NCBI RefSeq assembly: GCF_001039575.1
Contig: NZ_JIBT01000001.1
Span: 1-64,000, forward strand
Source of the DNA: Halomonas sp. PR-M31
Lineage (GTDB): Bacteria > Pseudomonadota > Gammaproteobacteria > Pseudomonadales > Halomonadaceae
Direction: 5' to 3'
DNA length: 64,000 nucleotides
Position 1 is the first letter of the stretch, and every line of letters begins with the position of its first letter. Positions 1 to 8,644 of the stretch are shown here, one piece after another. The translations under genes and the position numbers were made by a program. The notes beneath the pieces were generated by a model. That model saw only the letters and a list, made by a program, of their open reading frames with translations, was not told where the DNA came from and did no database searches.

Positions 1-1
1 T

Positions 2-277
2 TGGGCCTTAGGTATTGCAGCATTGCTGTCGTTCAATGCTTGGTCTGAAGTCAGTATTTTGGGACTCAGCATTTTTGACTTCCTGGATACGCTGACCAGT
101 AAGTATTTACTGCCGTTGACCGGTCTGCTGGTGGTGATATTCGTTGGCTGGTTCATGAACGGCGAAAAAGTGCGCGAGGAATTGGGTCTCGGCAAAACGG
201 GAAGCACACTCTGGACGCTGACTACCCGCTTCGTGGCTCCGATTGGCGTTATTGTAGTGTTTATCAGCAGTCTTTGA
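2..277 (+). CDS. Na+-dependent SNF-family symporter, C-terminal end (partial)
   Basis: The frame is open from base 2 and ends at a TGA at 275-277, so only about the last 91 residues are present. They include a hydrophobic helix (YLLPLTGLLVVIFVGWFM), a charged loop with KVREELGLGK, and a final helix ending in VIVVFISSL. That layout fits the last two membrane segments of sodium-dependent neurotransmitter-symporter (SNF) proteins of bacteria, which import amino acids or similar solutes with Na+ across the inner membrane. The substrate cannot be told from this part. A hairpin terminator follows at 299. Family assignment is moderate because the Na+-site helices lie outside the window. Confidence 0.7.
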   Translation, partial: WALGIAALLSFNAWSEVSILGLSIFDFLDTLTSKYLLPLTGLLVVIFVGWFMNGEKVREELGLGKTGSTLWTLTTRFVAPIGVIVVFISSL

Positions 278-298
278 ATCTGTTGGAATAAAGTATGG

Positions 299-333
299 CG
301 GGCCTTCATAGGAAGGCCCGTCTGTTATTTTTA
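299..333 (+). terminator. Rho-independent terminator after the SNF symporter
   Basis: A 9-bp perfect stem (299-307 with 312-320) closes a 4-base loop and is followed by a T-rich stretch. It sits 22 bases after the symporter stop codon. Confidence 0.85.
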
Positions 334-366
334 AACGATATATAAATAGCTCAGTATCGCAATGAG

Positions 367-564
367 TTATCGCCAACCGTCATCGAAGTCGGCAATATCA
401 TGCTCGAGACGCTTTGTCTCGTTACGAATCTCGATGCCGCGGCGAGCGCGCAAATAGCGTACGGCAGCATTCTTTTTACGTGCTTCGTGTTCGGTGACTT
501 TCATGGACATAAGAATATCGAGAAGTTCGTGTTTCAAAGGTATTAATTGTTTGGTTTTGCGCAT
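367..564 (-). CDS. Small basic protein beside hexR (PA3496-like)
   Basis: A 65-residue protein with many Arg, Lys and Glu residues and no signal peptide or membrane helix. The second half (about residues 30-65) has a pattern of RARRGIEIR then ETKRLEHDI and an acidic end. This resembles, from memory, the small PA3496-type proteins encoded next to hexR in pseudomonads, which databases name putative envelope-integrity proteins. No function can be deduced from the sequence. A good Shine-Dalgarno sequence (GAGGAG) lies about 8 bases before the ATG at 564. It is transcribed divergently from hexR, with 180 bases between the two starts. Confidence 0.65.
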   Translation of the reverse strand: MRKTKQLIPLKHELLDILMSMKVTEHEARKKNAAVRYLRARRGIEIRNETKRLEHDIADFDDGWR

Positions 565-744
565 GAGCGACGCTCCTCGTCATTAGAAGTCAATGTCATC
601 GACGCGTCGAATCTGACTATAGCGCAAGTATTATAGCGATGGCGTTGAATACGAATTCTCAAGTAACGTGCATTAAAGACGACTATTCTTCATATAAGAT
701 GAATGTAAACGCTGTAGTTTTGAGGAAAACCCAGGAATGAAACT

Positions 745-1587
745 GTGAGCCGTGCTCTGTTCGATGAAATGAGACGCCGTATGGAGCACTTTCGTCGCTC
801 CGAGCAAAAAGTGGCGCGCTTCGTCTTGCGCAATCCTGAAGAGGTCATTCATATGCGCATCGTCGACCTGGCCACCGAAGCCAAGGTCAGCGAACCGACG
901 GTGGTACGCTTTTGCCGGGCGCTAGGTTGCAACGGTTTTCAGGATTTCAAGCTCAAGCTTGCTCAAATGCTGGCTTCAGGCAGTCAATTTGCTCAATTCT
1001 CCATGAACGACAGCGACAGCGTGGCTGAGTTTTCTCACAGCATCTTTGACTCTACCGTAGGTACCCTGCTTTCTGTACGTGATCGTCTCGACAATGAAGC
1101 GCTGAGCAAGGCTATCAATGCGCTGGCCATGGCCAATCGGGTCGAGTTCTACGGATTCGGCGCTTCTGGCGCGGTGGCTTTCGATGCTCAGCACAAGTTC
1201 TTCCGCCTTCAGATATCGACTTCCGCGTATTCGGATCCGCATATGCAGAACATGTCCGCAGCAACCCTCAAAGAAGGCGATGCGGTAGTGGCCATCTCTC
1301 AGACTGGACGTACCCGGGCGCTTGTTGCCAGTGTGCGTATGGCTCGGGAAACCGGTGCTACGGTGATTGGTTTATGCCCAAGTGGGTCCCCGCTGGCCGA
1401 CGAGGTGACGCTGCCTTTACCCATTGATGTGCATGAAGACACCGAGATCTATACGCCGATGAGTTCACGTATTGCTCATTTGGTGCTGATCGATGTACTA
1501 GCGGTAGGCGTAGCCAAAACCCGCGGGCCCAAGTTGGCCGAACAACTCAAAGCGGTCAAACGCAGTCTCAATCCGTTGCGTTTTTAA
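745..1587 (+). CDS. hexR: HexR, RpiR-family regulator of glucose catabolism
   Basis: A 280-residue regulator with an N-terminal RpiR-type helix-turn-helix (about residues 1-77; VSEPTVVRFCRALGCNGFQDFK is the recognition region) and a C-terminal SIS sugar-phosphate-binding domain (about 125-255; ISQTGRT is the SIS phosphate-binding loop). HexR proteins repress Entner-Doudoroff and glucose genes and are released by 2-keto-3-deoxy-6-phosphogluconate. The start is a GTG at 745 with CCAGGA 8 bases upstream; an ATG at 737 hits a stop after two codons. Length is normal. No zwf, edd or eda gene adjoins it here, so its targets lie elsewhere. I see no copy of the usual HexR operator in front of it. Confidence 0.93.
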   Translation: MSRALFDEMRRRMEHFRRSEQKVARFVLRNPEEVIHMRIVDLATEAKVSEPTVVRFCRALGCNGFQDFKLKLAQMLASGSQFAQFSMNDSDSVAEFSHSIFDSTVGTLLSVRDRLDNEALSKAINALAMANRVEFYGFGASGAVAFDAQHKFFRLQISTSAYSDPHMQNMSAATLKEGDAVVAISQTGRTRALVASVRMARETGATVIGLCPSGSPLADEVTLPLPIDVHEDTEIYTPMSSRIAHLVLIDVLAVGVAKTRGPKLAEQLKAVKRSLNPLRF

Positions 1588-1595
1588 TTATTTTG

Positions 1596-1637
1596 TTTGA
1601 CAAGACTGCCGCTACTAACCAATTTGACAAAACTGCC
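1596..1637 (+). repeat. Direct repeat upstream of the first acidic paralogue
   Basis: Two 15-base copies, TTTGACAAGACTGCC (1596-1610) and TTTGACAAAACTGCC (1623-1637), differ at one position and start 27 bases apart. They lie just after hexR and about 70 bases before the first acidic-protein start, in the position of a promoter or operator. The TTGACA inside each copy also matches a sigma-70 -35 element, so they may simply be tandem promoter parts. Function is unknown. Confidence 0.4.
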
Positions 1638-1705
1638 CAGCGGATTGGGAGGTCAGGGTTCGATAGAACAAAAAATCGAATATCCGTCAAAAAGGATGAA
1701 GTGTC

Positions 1706-2998
1706 ATGTCGTTCAAATCCATTACCAGAAATTCTGAGCAGCATACCCCGGATTTTCAATCGGTGCTGGATGAGTTCAGCGCTGCCCTTGATCAGTTGTC
1801 GCTTACCTTCGATCAAGCGTTCGAACGGATAAGAAGCATCATTGAAGAGTATCGGGCCCCGAACAAGGATGATGACGGTAACGGCAATGATCCTCCCGAT
1901 GATACCAATGGCGGCGACAACGCTTCGGAAGATGATCCCAGGCTCGTTGCCGCCGGTGAATCAGCGGCGTACACCGATGTCGTAACCGCTTCTGCCAGCC
2001 TTGCCGATGGCGTCATCGAAGATGGTCTGACCGCGATCTTTTCCGGTGATACCGCCACTGTAGAGTTGAACAATGCCGGCATCTACAGCACAGACGAGCC
2101 CGATTTCGCGAACTTCGATCCCGGTTTTGCCCTGACCCTGGATGAGGCCGACGACGCCAGCATCACCACGCTTGATATCGTCAACGAGAGCGATAACGGC
2201 CCCAACCGCGTGTTCGGCGTAGCGACCAACCTATTGTTCGATGTGACCAATGGTGATGACCAGGGCCTTCAGTCTCTCGAAACAATTAATATTGATACCG
2301 CGCTTTACGCCAATGCCAATATGCTATTCGATGGCGAATCTCTGGCTAATGTGACAACGATCGATGCTTCGGAATCAAAAGGTGAATTGAGCCTGGCATT
2401 GCCGCGGGGCGAAAGCGATATAGCCCTCGCAGAGGTGCTGTTGAGTAACGGAGACAGTCAGCTGACGCTTGAAACCGATCGGCTTACCGCTGGCTCGCTG
2501 GATATTAGAGATGGCAGGGGTGAAGATGTGATCACCTTGATTCTGGACGAACCGGAAAGTGATGACGCAGTGTCTACAGACATCAACGTGTTCGGAGGTC
2601 TGGGTGTTGATACCTATCGTTTTCAAGGGGGCAATATTACCCAGCGCGACGTCGATGGTGGCATGTTCGACAGCACCGACGACATCACTATCGGCTTCGA
2701 CAATATCTTCGATCAGCTACAGCTTGAAGGCTTCGAAGGTCTGGCAGATCAATCCATGGTCGATGACCTGATCAATGACCGGGATACGTTGTACGACAAT
2801 GTCGCCACCGTTGCCAACGCGATCGACGAAGGGGCCGTCGCCTGGTTCAGGTTCGATGGCAAGATCTACGTATATCAAGATACGAATGCCGGAGGCGCTG
2901 ATGGCACCAATTTCAGTGGCGGTGACACGCTGATCGGACTACGAACCCTGGTATTCCCTGATGACCCTTTCAACGACAGCAGCATCATGGGAATTTGA
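1706..2998 (+). CDS. Acidic S-layer/RTX-like protein, paralogue A of three
   Basis: A 430-residue, very acidic, cysteine-free protein without an N-terminal signal peptide. Layout: an amphipathic helical head (about 1-50), a short Asp/Asn/Gly linker (52-78), then a long beta-strand-rich body with repeated turns such as GDTATVELNN, LTLDEADDAS and LETINIDT, and a C-terminal block VAWFRFDGKIYVYQDT followed by GDTLIGLRTL. The C-terminal block resembles the uncleaved ends of type I-secreted S-layer and RTX proteins, so export to the cell surface or medium is inferred. It lacks strict GGxGxDxUx calcium nonapeptides. AAGGA precedes the ATG. It stands first in a run with paralogues B and C. No ABC exporter is encoded nearby. 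Confidence 0.72.
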   Translation: MSFKSITRNSEQHTPDFQSVLDEFSAALDQLSLTFDQAFERIRSIIEEYRAPNKDDDGNGNDPPDDTNGGDNASEDDPRLVAAGESAAYTDVVTASASLADGVIEDGLTAIFSGDTATVELNNAGIYSTDEPDFANFDPGFALTLDEADDASITTLDIVNESDNGPNRVFGVATNLLFDVTNGDDQGLQSLETINIDTALYANANMLFDGESLANVTTIDASESKGELSLALPRGESDIALAEVLLSNGDSQLTLETDRLTAGSLDIRDGRGEDVITLILDEPESDDAVSTDINVFGGLGVDTYRFQGGNITQRDVDGGMFDSTDDITIGFDNIFDQLQLEGFEGLADQSMVDDLINDRDTLYDNVATVANAIDEGAVAWFRFDGKIYVYQDTNAGGADGTNFSGGDTLIGLRTLVFPDDPFNDSSIMGI

Positions 2999-3068
2999 CC
3001 GGTTTGATAACGAAATCAGGAATTGGGAAGTCGTGAATCAAGCATTCATCGAACAAGGATGAAACGCC

Positions 3069-4334
3069 ATGACAATTCAGACCGAACTCGAAGATTACGC
3101 AAAGCAGCATCCAAACCTTCTGGCTGCAATCGATCAACTTACCGCTGCATTCGATCAAGTGGTCGAACAGCTTCGGGTCTCTGTGGACAATTATTGGGAG
3201 CAGCTAAAGGACGATGACGGTGATGATCACGACGACACCGACATCAGCGAAAGCACCAACAATATTGAGGTCAGAAATGTCGCCGCTGGTGAAACGGCAG
3301 TCTACGAAGACGTGGTGACCGATGCCGACAGCTTCAGCGGCGGCGCCATCAACAATGGCTTGAAAGCTATCTTTGCCGGAGATACCGCCACTCTCGAGCT
3401 GAATGATGTGGGTGTCTACAAGGCGGACAATGTGTCGGACTTTTCGGATTTCGATTCCAGTTTCGCTATCACCCTAGATGAGGAAGACGATGCCAGTATC
3501 GAAACGCTGAATATCATTAGTCAAAAAGAGAGCGGAATAGTCGACAAGACAGCTAATTATCTGTTCGATGTGACTAACGGCGATACCGAAGGTCTTCAGT
3601 CTCTCGAAACCATCAATCTAGAGTTTGATTTTGGCAGCGATACTAACTTACTTCTGGACGGCGAATCCCTCGCTGGAGTGACATCAATCGACGCTTCTCG
3701 ATCAGATGCTGATTTGAACCTGGCATTGCCGCCCCTGGAAAATACCGACAGCGCGCTCGAGTTCGTGTTGCTAGGTGACAGAAACGATCAGTTTACCCTA
3801 AGCACCGATCGACTTACTGCCGATAGTCTGGATATCGGCGTAGGTGGAGGCGAAAACGTAGTTGCTTTAACACTGGGCGAGCCGGTTAGCGATAGTGCAA
3901 CTGCAACCGCTATTACCTTGAAAAGCAGTGGTGACAGCAATAAGTTCCAGCTTCAAGGGGGAAATATTATTCAAGAGGATATCAACGACGGCGTATTCAC
4001 CAATACTGTTACCATCCTCGGGTTTACCAGCGGTTTCGATAAGCTGCAACTCGAGGGATATGAGGGGCTGGCTGAGCAGTCCGCGGTCGATGCGGCGCTG
4101 GATAGCCAGGACACTCTGTACAACAATGTCGTCAATATCGCTGATGCCCTCGACGAAGGCTCGACCGCCTGGTTTATATTCAGAGACAGCTATTATTACT
4201 ATCAGGACACAAATCCCGGCGGGGAAGATGGGACCAACTTCAGTGCCGGCGATACGTTGATCGAACTACCAGGCGTAGAATTCGATCAGGGTTTTAGCCC
4301 CTCCGGGAGTATTTCGAGCTTCACGGATTTCTGA
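3069..4334 (+). CDS. Acidic S-layer/RTX-like protein, paralogue B of three
   Basis: A 421-residue paralogue of the protein encoded just upstream, starting 70 bases after that gene's stop and probably cotranscribed with it. The head (LEDYAKQHPNLLAAIDQLTAAFDQ) and the linker (about 46-62) are shorter versions of the same design. The body repeats the family signatures GDTATLELND, LFDVTNGDTEGLQSLETIN and LLLDGESLAGVTSIDAS. The end has AWFIFRDSYYYYQDT and GDTLIELPGV, the block that resembles type I secretion tails. No cysteine, signal peptide or membrane helix is present. AAGGATGAAACGCC precedes the ATG, and nearly the same string precedes the other two copies. A strong terminator follows at 4367, so the A-B transcript probably ends here. 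Confidence 0.72.
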   Translation: MTIQTELEDYAKQHPNLLAAIDQLTAAFDQVVEQLRVSVDNYWEQLKDDDGDDHDDTDISESTNNIEVRNVAAGETAVYEDVVTDADSFSGGAINNGLKAIFAGDTATLELNDVGVYKADNVSDFSDFDSSFAITLDEEDDASIETLNIISQKESGIVDKTANYLFDVTNGDTEGLQSLETINLEFDFGSDTNLLLDGESLAGVTSIDASRSDADLNLALPPLENTDSALEFVLLGDRNDQFTLSTDRLTADSLDIGVGGGENVVALTLGEPVSDSATATAITLKSSGDSNKFQLQGGNIIQEDINDGVFTNTVTILGFTSGFDKLQLEGYEGLAEQSAVDAALDSQDTLYNNVVNIADALDEGSTAWFIFRDSYYYYQDTNPGGEDGTNFSAGDTLIELPGVEFDQGFSPSGSISSFTDF

Positions 4335-4805
4335 TTGCCATTAGCGTAAGAATAATTCCATCAAGAGCCGATCAGTCTTGCACTGATCGGCTTTTTTGTT
4401 GCCGCAATTATTCTGCAAAGCGTCATTTTCCGATGCGGCACGTTTTCTCATTTTTTGCTTTTTTAGCGAAAACGTTTGTAGTGCGGCGTTTGCAGCTTGA
4501 ACCATGAGCGAACGAGATCAAAACGAGAGCAAATGATGATGATACGCATTTGACAAATATGCCTCTGAGAACCATTTTGAGCAGCACTTCTATCAAGGGT
4601 TTAGCGTCACTCCACTGATAGTGCAGGAACTGAACATCCGCAAAACAGGATGGATAGGTGATAGCAGAGCGATGAAATTGCGATCGATGCACAGCGTCGA
4701 CAAGAAGAAAGGTTTGTGCAGCGTCCGTGATGTACTCGTTCAGACGGCTCTATGAAAGGAGTCGTTGAAATTAAAGGATATTTACTTTTTAAAGGATGAC
4801 ACGCT
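4335..4805. other. Intergenic region between acidic paralogues B and C
   Basis: This 470-base gap begins with the terminator at 4367-4397. The rest is more A+T-rich than its surroundings and I can place no gene in it: an 89-codon antisense frame at 4423-4692 has no family resemblance and no good ribosome site. The last 80 bases presumably hold the promoter of paralogue C. Confidence 0.5.
4367..4397 (+). terminator. Rho-independent terminator after acidic paralogue B
   Basis: A perfect 10-bp stem (4367-4376 with 4382-4391), a 5-base loop and six T residues form a textbook terminator 33 bases after the stop codon. Confidence 0.93.
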
Positions 4806-6170
4806 ATGTCACTTAAGTCCGATCTAGAAGATTTCGCTCAGCAGAACCCTGATCTCCAGTCAGCGATTGATCAGGCGTCGGCCTCAGTCGATCAGTTCAC
4901 AGCCGCATTCGACAAGGTGGTCGCCCAGGTCCGTACCTCGGCGGAAAATTACTGGGAACAGGTCAAGAACGATTACGACAACGACGTCTCCGACGGCGAT
5001 GACGTTGTAAACGGCGATACCGATGTCGATACTGACGACACCGACACCGATGACAACGTTGTGAACGGTGATACTGACGTCGACAACGGCAACACCGATG
5101 TCAGCGACGATGACGTCAAGATCGTGGCGGACGGTGAAACGGCGACCTATGACAATACGGTTACCGATGCCGACAACTTCAGTGGCGGCGCCGTGGAGAA
5201 CGGACTGAAAGCCGTGTTCTCCGGCGACACCGCCAACGTCGAACTCAACGACGTGGGTCAAGACGACGGTGGCGATCCCGACTTCTCGGACTACGACTCG
5301 AGCTTTGCCTTGACCCTGGACGAAGCCGACGATGCGAACGTGGGCACGCTCAATGTCGACGGCACCGCCATTAACGGCGCCAATCTGCTCTTTGATGTGG
5401 CCAATGGCGACGACGAAGGCCTGCAGTCTCTCGATACCATCAACCTGGGCATTTCCTCCAACGCCGACTTCAGCGATTTCGAGAACTACCCCAGTGCCAA
5501 TGTACTGCTCGACGGCGAATCTCTGGGCGGCGTGAGCACTATTGATGCCTCGGACTCGCCGGTGGATCTGACTCTGGCCGCCCCGTCCCTGGAAGACACT
5601 AATAGCGCACTTTCTTCTGTGATTCAGGGGGACGGCGATGACACGACAACGCTCTACACCGATCAGCTTACCTCCGATACCCTGGACGTTGAGCTCGGTC
5701 AGGGCGACGACACGATCACCCTGAACCAGGGCGAAGCAGACAGCGACGGTGCCAGCCCGACCGCAGTCAGCCTAACCGGGGGCGGTGGCGATAACACCTT
5801 CGCGTTCAAGGAAGGTAACATCACCAATGACGAGAACAGCGACACAGGATTCACCAACACCGTCGCTATTACCGACTTCGACGGCGGTGATGACGACATT
5901 CTGCAGTTCGAGCAGTTCGACGGCTTTGCCGATCAGTCCACCGTCGATGACGCGCTAAACAGCGATGCAAGCCTGTACGACAATGTCATGGCCGTTGCCA
6001 ACGCAATCGATGAAGGCGCGACCGCCCAGTTCGGCTTCGACGGCAACACCTATGTCTATCAGGACACGGATACCGACGATGACGATCCCAACTTCGACGA
6101 CGGCGATACGCTGATCGAGCTGACCGGGGTGGATCAGCCGATCGACACCGGCAGCGTTGTTGGGGCCTGA
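4806..6170 (+). CDS. Acidic S-layer/RTX-like protein, paralogue C of three
   Basis: The longest (454 residues) and most acidic paralogue. The helical head (LEDFAQQNPDLQSAIDQASA) is followed by an expanded Asp/Asn/Thr/Val linker (about 55-103) that contains the motif VVNGDTDVD twice. The body has turn motifs closer to true RTX repeats than its siblings (GDGDDT, GQGDDTIT, GGGGDNTF), which suggests calcium binding. The end carries AQFGFDGNTYVYQDT and GDTLIELTGVD, the type I-secretion-like tail. There is no signal peptide or cysteine. Codon use is richer in C-ending codons than in A and B. A good Shine-Dalgarno (AAAGGATGA) precedes the start. It probably has its own promoter because a terminator separates it from B. 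The role could be surface layer, adhesin or matrix protein; I cannot choose. Confidence 0.75.
   Translation: MSLKSDLEDFAQQNPDLQSAIDQASASVDQFTAAFDKVVAQVRTSAENYWEQVKNDYDNDVSDGDDVVNGDTDVDTDDTDTDDNVVNGDTDVDNGNTDVSDDDVKIVADGETATYDNTVTDADNFSGGAVENGLKAVFSGDTANVELNDVGQDDGGDPDFSDYDSSFALTLDEADDANVGTLNVDGTAINGANLLFDVANGDDEGLQSLDTINLGISSNADFSDFENYPSANVLLDGESLGGVSTIDASDSPVDLTLAAPSLEDTNSALSSVIQGDGDDTTTLYTDQLTSDTLDVELGQGDDTITLNQGEADSDGASPTAVSLTGGGGDNTFAFKEGNITNDENSDTGFTNTVAITDFDGGDDDILQFEQFDGFADQSTVDDALNSDASLYDNVMAVANAIDEGATAQFGFDGNTYVYQDTDTDDDDPNFDDGDTLIELTGVDQPIDTGSVVGA
5004..5084 (+). repeat. Internal duplication in the Asp-rich linker of paralogue C
   Basis: The 27-base unit encoding VVNGDTDVD occurs at 5004-5030 and 5058-5084, in frame and 54 bases apart. 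The copies differ mostly at third codon positions. Paralogues A and B lack this expansion, so linker length varies between copies. Confidence 0.7.
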
Positions 6171-6250
6171 GAGACTTGACGGTGTCTAGCGCCGTGCTCG
6201 CACGCGCTAGAGAAAAGTATGAATTGGTCAGTCAAATCGAGCGTACGCGA

Positions 6251-6286
6251 AGCCAGTCGGCATGTTACCGACTGGCTTTTTGTTTT
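6251..6286 (+). terminator. Rho-independent terminator after acidic paralogue C
   Basis: A 10-bp perfect stem (6251-6260 with 6268-6277) closes a 7-base loop and is followed by TTTTGTTTT. It lies 80 bases after the stop codon and about 110 bases before uvrD. Confidence 0.9.
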
Positions 6287-6393
6287 CAGGTGCTTTGGCC
6301 ATCCACCGCTTGGTTATCATCCGGCAAATGGCCGTTGAGCAGGGCGGAATATGCTAGACTTGGCGTCTATTTTCGATCTGCAAGTGCGCTTTC

Positions 6394-8610
6394 ATGGATG
6401 ACGTTTTGCCGGGCGACGTTTCGCCACTTCTCGACGATCTCAACGCGGCTCAGCGAGAAGCCGTCAGCGCCCCCCAGGGCAATATGCTGGTGCTGGCCGG
6501 GGCCGGCTCCGGCAAGACTCGAGTGCTAGTGCATCGTATTGCCTGGCTGATGCAGGTTGAGCATCTCTCGCCCTATGCCATTCTCGCGGTGACCTTCACC
6601 AACAAGGCGGCCCGGGAAATGCGCACCCGCTTAGAGGCGTTGCTGGGTATGTCCCTGCGCAACGTCTGGGTCGGCACCTTTCACTCCATTGCCCATCGGC
6701 TACTGCGTACCCACTGGCAGGACGCCCGACTGCCTCAGCACTTCCAGATCATCGACTCAGACGATCAACTGCGGCTGGTCAAGCGGCTGCTCAAGGATCA
6801 CAGCATCGACGACGAGCGCTATCCGCCGCGACAGGTGCAGTACTTCATTTCTGGCTGCAAGGAGGAAGGGCTGCGTCCACAGCAGGTGCAGACCCATGGC
6901 GATGCCTACATGGATCAGATGGTGGAGCTCTACGAGCGCTACCAGCTGACCTGTGAACGGGGTGGGCTGGTGGACTTCGGCGAGCTTTTGCTGCGAAGCC
7001 TCGAGCTCTTGCGAGACAACCCCCGCCTGCTGGCCCACTACCGGGAGCGCTTCGCCCACCTGTTGGTGGATGAGTTTCAGGATACCAACACGTTGCAGTA
7101 CGCCTGGCTCAAGCTGCTCGCCGGTGATAAGGCGGGTGTTACCGTGGTCGGCGATGACGACCAGTCGATCTACGGCTGGCGCGGGGCTAAGATCGAGAAC
7201 ATTCGTCGCTTCGAGCAGGAGTTCGTGGATACCCGAACGGTGCGCCTGGAGCAAAACTATCGTTCTACCAGCGCCATTCTGGATGCCGCCAATGCGTTGA
7301 TTAGCCATAACACGGGTCGCATGGGCAAGGAATTGTGGACCGCCGGCGCTAAAGGTGAACCGATCTCCGTCTATGCCGGCTTCAACGATCTTGACGAGGC
7401 TCGCTTCATTGTCGATACCATCAAGGAAAAGGTCGATGAAGGCTTTCATCGCAGCGAAATCGCCATTCTCTATCGCTCCAACGCTCAGTCCCGAGTGCTT
7501 GAGGAAGCCTTGATACGCCAAGGCATGCCTTACCGCATCTATGGCGGCCAGCGCTTCTACGAGCGATTGGAAATCAAGAATTCCCTGGCGTATCTGCGCT
7601 TGCTGCTCAATCGGGATGACGATGCCTCTCTGGAGCGGGTCATCAACGTGCCCGCCCGGGGTATCGGCACCCGTACCGTGGAAATCCTGCGAGAGCGTGC
7701 CCGTCATCAGAATGTATCACTTTGGCAGGCACTGCATGACAGCTTGAGTGATGGCACCTTGAAGGGGCGCGCGGGAAATGCCGTGCAGGGTTTTGCCAAC
7801 CTGATCGAGCGGCTGGACAACGACACCGCCGGCATGGCCCTGCACGAGATCATCACTCACGTGAACGAGATCTCCGGGCTCATCGAGCATCATCGCAACG
7901 AGAAGGGCGAAAAGGGCCAGGCCCGGGTCGAGAATTTGGAAGAACTGGTCAACGCCGCCCGGGCCTTCACCCAGGGCGACGCCCTGCTGCTGCAGGAAGC
8001 AGGCGAAGGCGCCGCGGCCATGGAACCCTTCTTGGCGGAAGCCGCGCTCAATGCCGGCGATCACGAGGCGGACGAGTTCGAAGATGGCGTGCAATTGATG
8101 ACCTTGCACTCCGCCAAGGGGTTGGAGTTTCCAATCGTGTTCGTGGCGGGGGTCGAAGAGGGGCTCTTCCCTCACAAGATGTCCCTGGAGGAGTCCGGGC
8201 GCCTCGAGGAAGAGCGCCGCCTCGCCTACGTAGGGCTGACCCGAGCCATGCACAAGCTCTATCTGACCTACGCGGAGCTGCGTCGGCTGCACGGAAAGGA
8301 AACTTTTCAGCGAGCATCACGTTTCCTGCGCGAGCTGCCGGAAGAACTACTTGAAGAAGTACGTCTGCGCGGCCAGATATCCCGCCCAGTCACTTCTCGC
8401 CCGAGCCCTGGGCTTCGACAGGATTCAGTTTCTGGAGGAGATGATCTGCCTTCTCTTTCCTTGGGTCAGCGGGTCAGTCATCCGCTGTTCGGCGAAGGCA
8501 TCATTCTCAATGCCGAGGGCCAGGGTGAGCGGGCTCGGGTGCAGGTCAGCTTTGAAGGTGAAGGCGACAAGTGGCTGGTGCTGGGATTCGCCAAACTGAC
8601 CCCCTTGTAG
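6394..8610 (+). CDS. uvrD: UvrD, DNA helicase II
   Basis: A 738-residue SF1A helicase. It unwinds DNA 3' to 5' in nucleotide-excision and mismatch repair. Visible motifs: Walker A AGAGSGKTRVL (about 34-44), motif Ia TFTNKAAREM, Walker B VDEFQDTN, motif III VVGDDDQSIYGWRGA, motif IV LEQNYRST, motif V TLHSAKGLEFP and motif VI VGLTRAMHKL. The N-terminus (LLDDLNAAQREAV) matches UvrD rather than Rep, and the length is close to E. coli UvrD (720). The C-terminal tail ends with a domain (SHPLFGEGII) typical of UvrD. I see no convincing LexA box upstream, so SOS control is not shown. A second, different SF1A helicase (rep) lies at 48.8 kb. Confidence 0.96.
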   Translation: MDDVLPGDVSPLLDDLNAAQREAVSAPQGNMLVLAGAGSGKTRVLVHRIAWLMQVEHLSPYAILAVTFTNKAAREMRTRLEALLGMSLRNVWVGTFHSIAHRLLRTHWQDARLPQHFQIIDSDDQLRLVKRLLKDHSIDDERYPPRQVQYFISGCKEEGLRPQQVQTHGDAYMDQMVELYERYQLTCERGGLVDFGELLLRSLELLRDNPRLLAHYRERFAHLLVDEFQDTNTLQYAWLKLLAGDKAGVTVVGDDDQSIYGWRGAKIENIRRFEQEFVDTRTVRLEQNYRSTSAILDAANALISHNTGRMGKELWTAGAKGEPISVYAGFNDLDEARFIVDTIKEKVDEGFHRSEIAILYRSNAQSRVLEEALIRQGMPYRIYGGQRFYERLEIKNSLAYLRLLLNRDDDASLERVINVPARGIGTRTVEILRERARHQNVSLWQALHDSLSDGTLKGRAGNAVQGFANLIERLDNDTAGMALHEIITHVNEISGLIEHHRNEKGEKGQARVENLEELVNAARAFTQGDALLLQEAGEGAAAMEPFLAEAALNAGDHEADEFEDGVQLMTLHSAKGLEFPIVFVAGVEEGLFPHKMSLEESGRLEEERRLAYVGLTRAMHKLYLTYAELRRLHGKETFQRASRFLRELPEELLEEVRLRGQISRPVTSRPSPGLRQDSVSGGDDLPSLSLGQRVSHPLFGEGIILNAEGQGERARVQVSFEGEGDKWLVLGFAKLTPL

Positions 8611-8644
8611 GATGTCTTATAAAAAGAACAAAAATAAAGCGTGC

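Noticed and set aside
4423-4692. An 89-codon minus-strand frame in the gap between acidic paralogues B and C
   Set aside because: No family resemblance, no good ribosome site, and composition unlike the surrounding genes.
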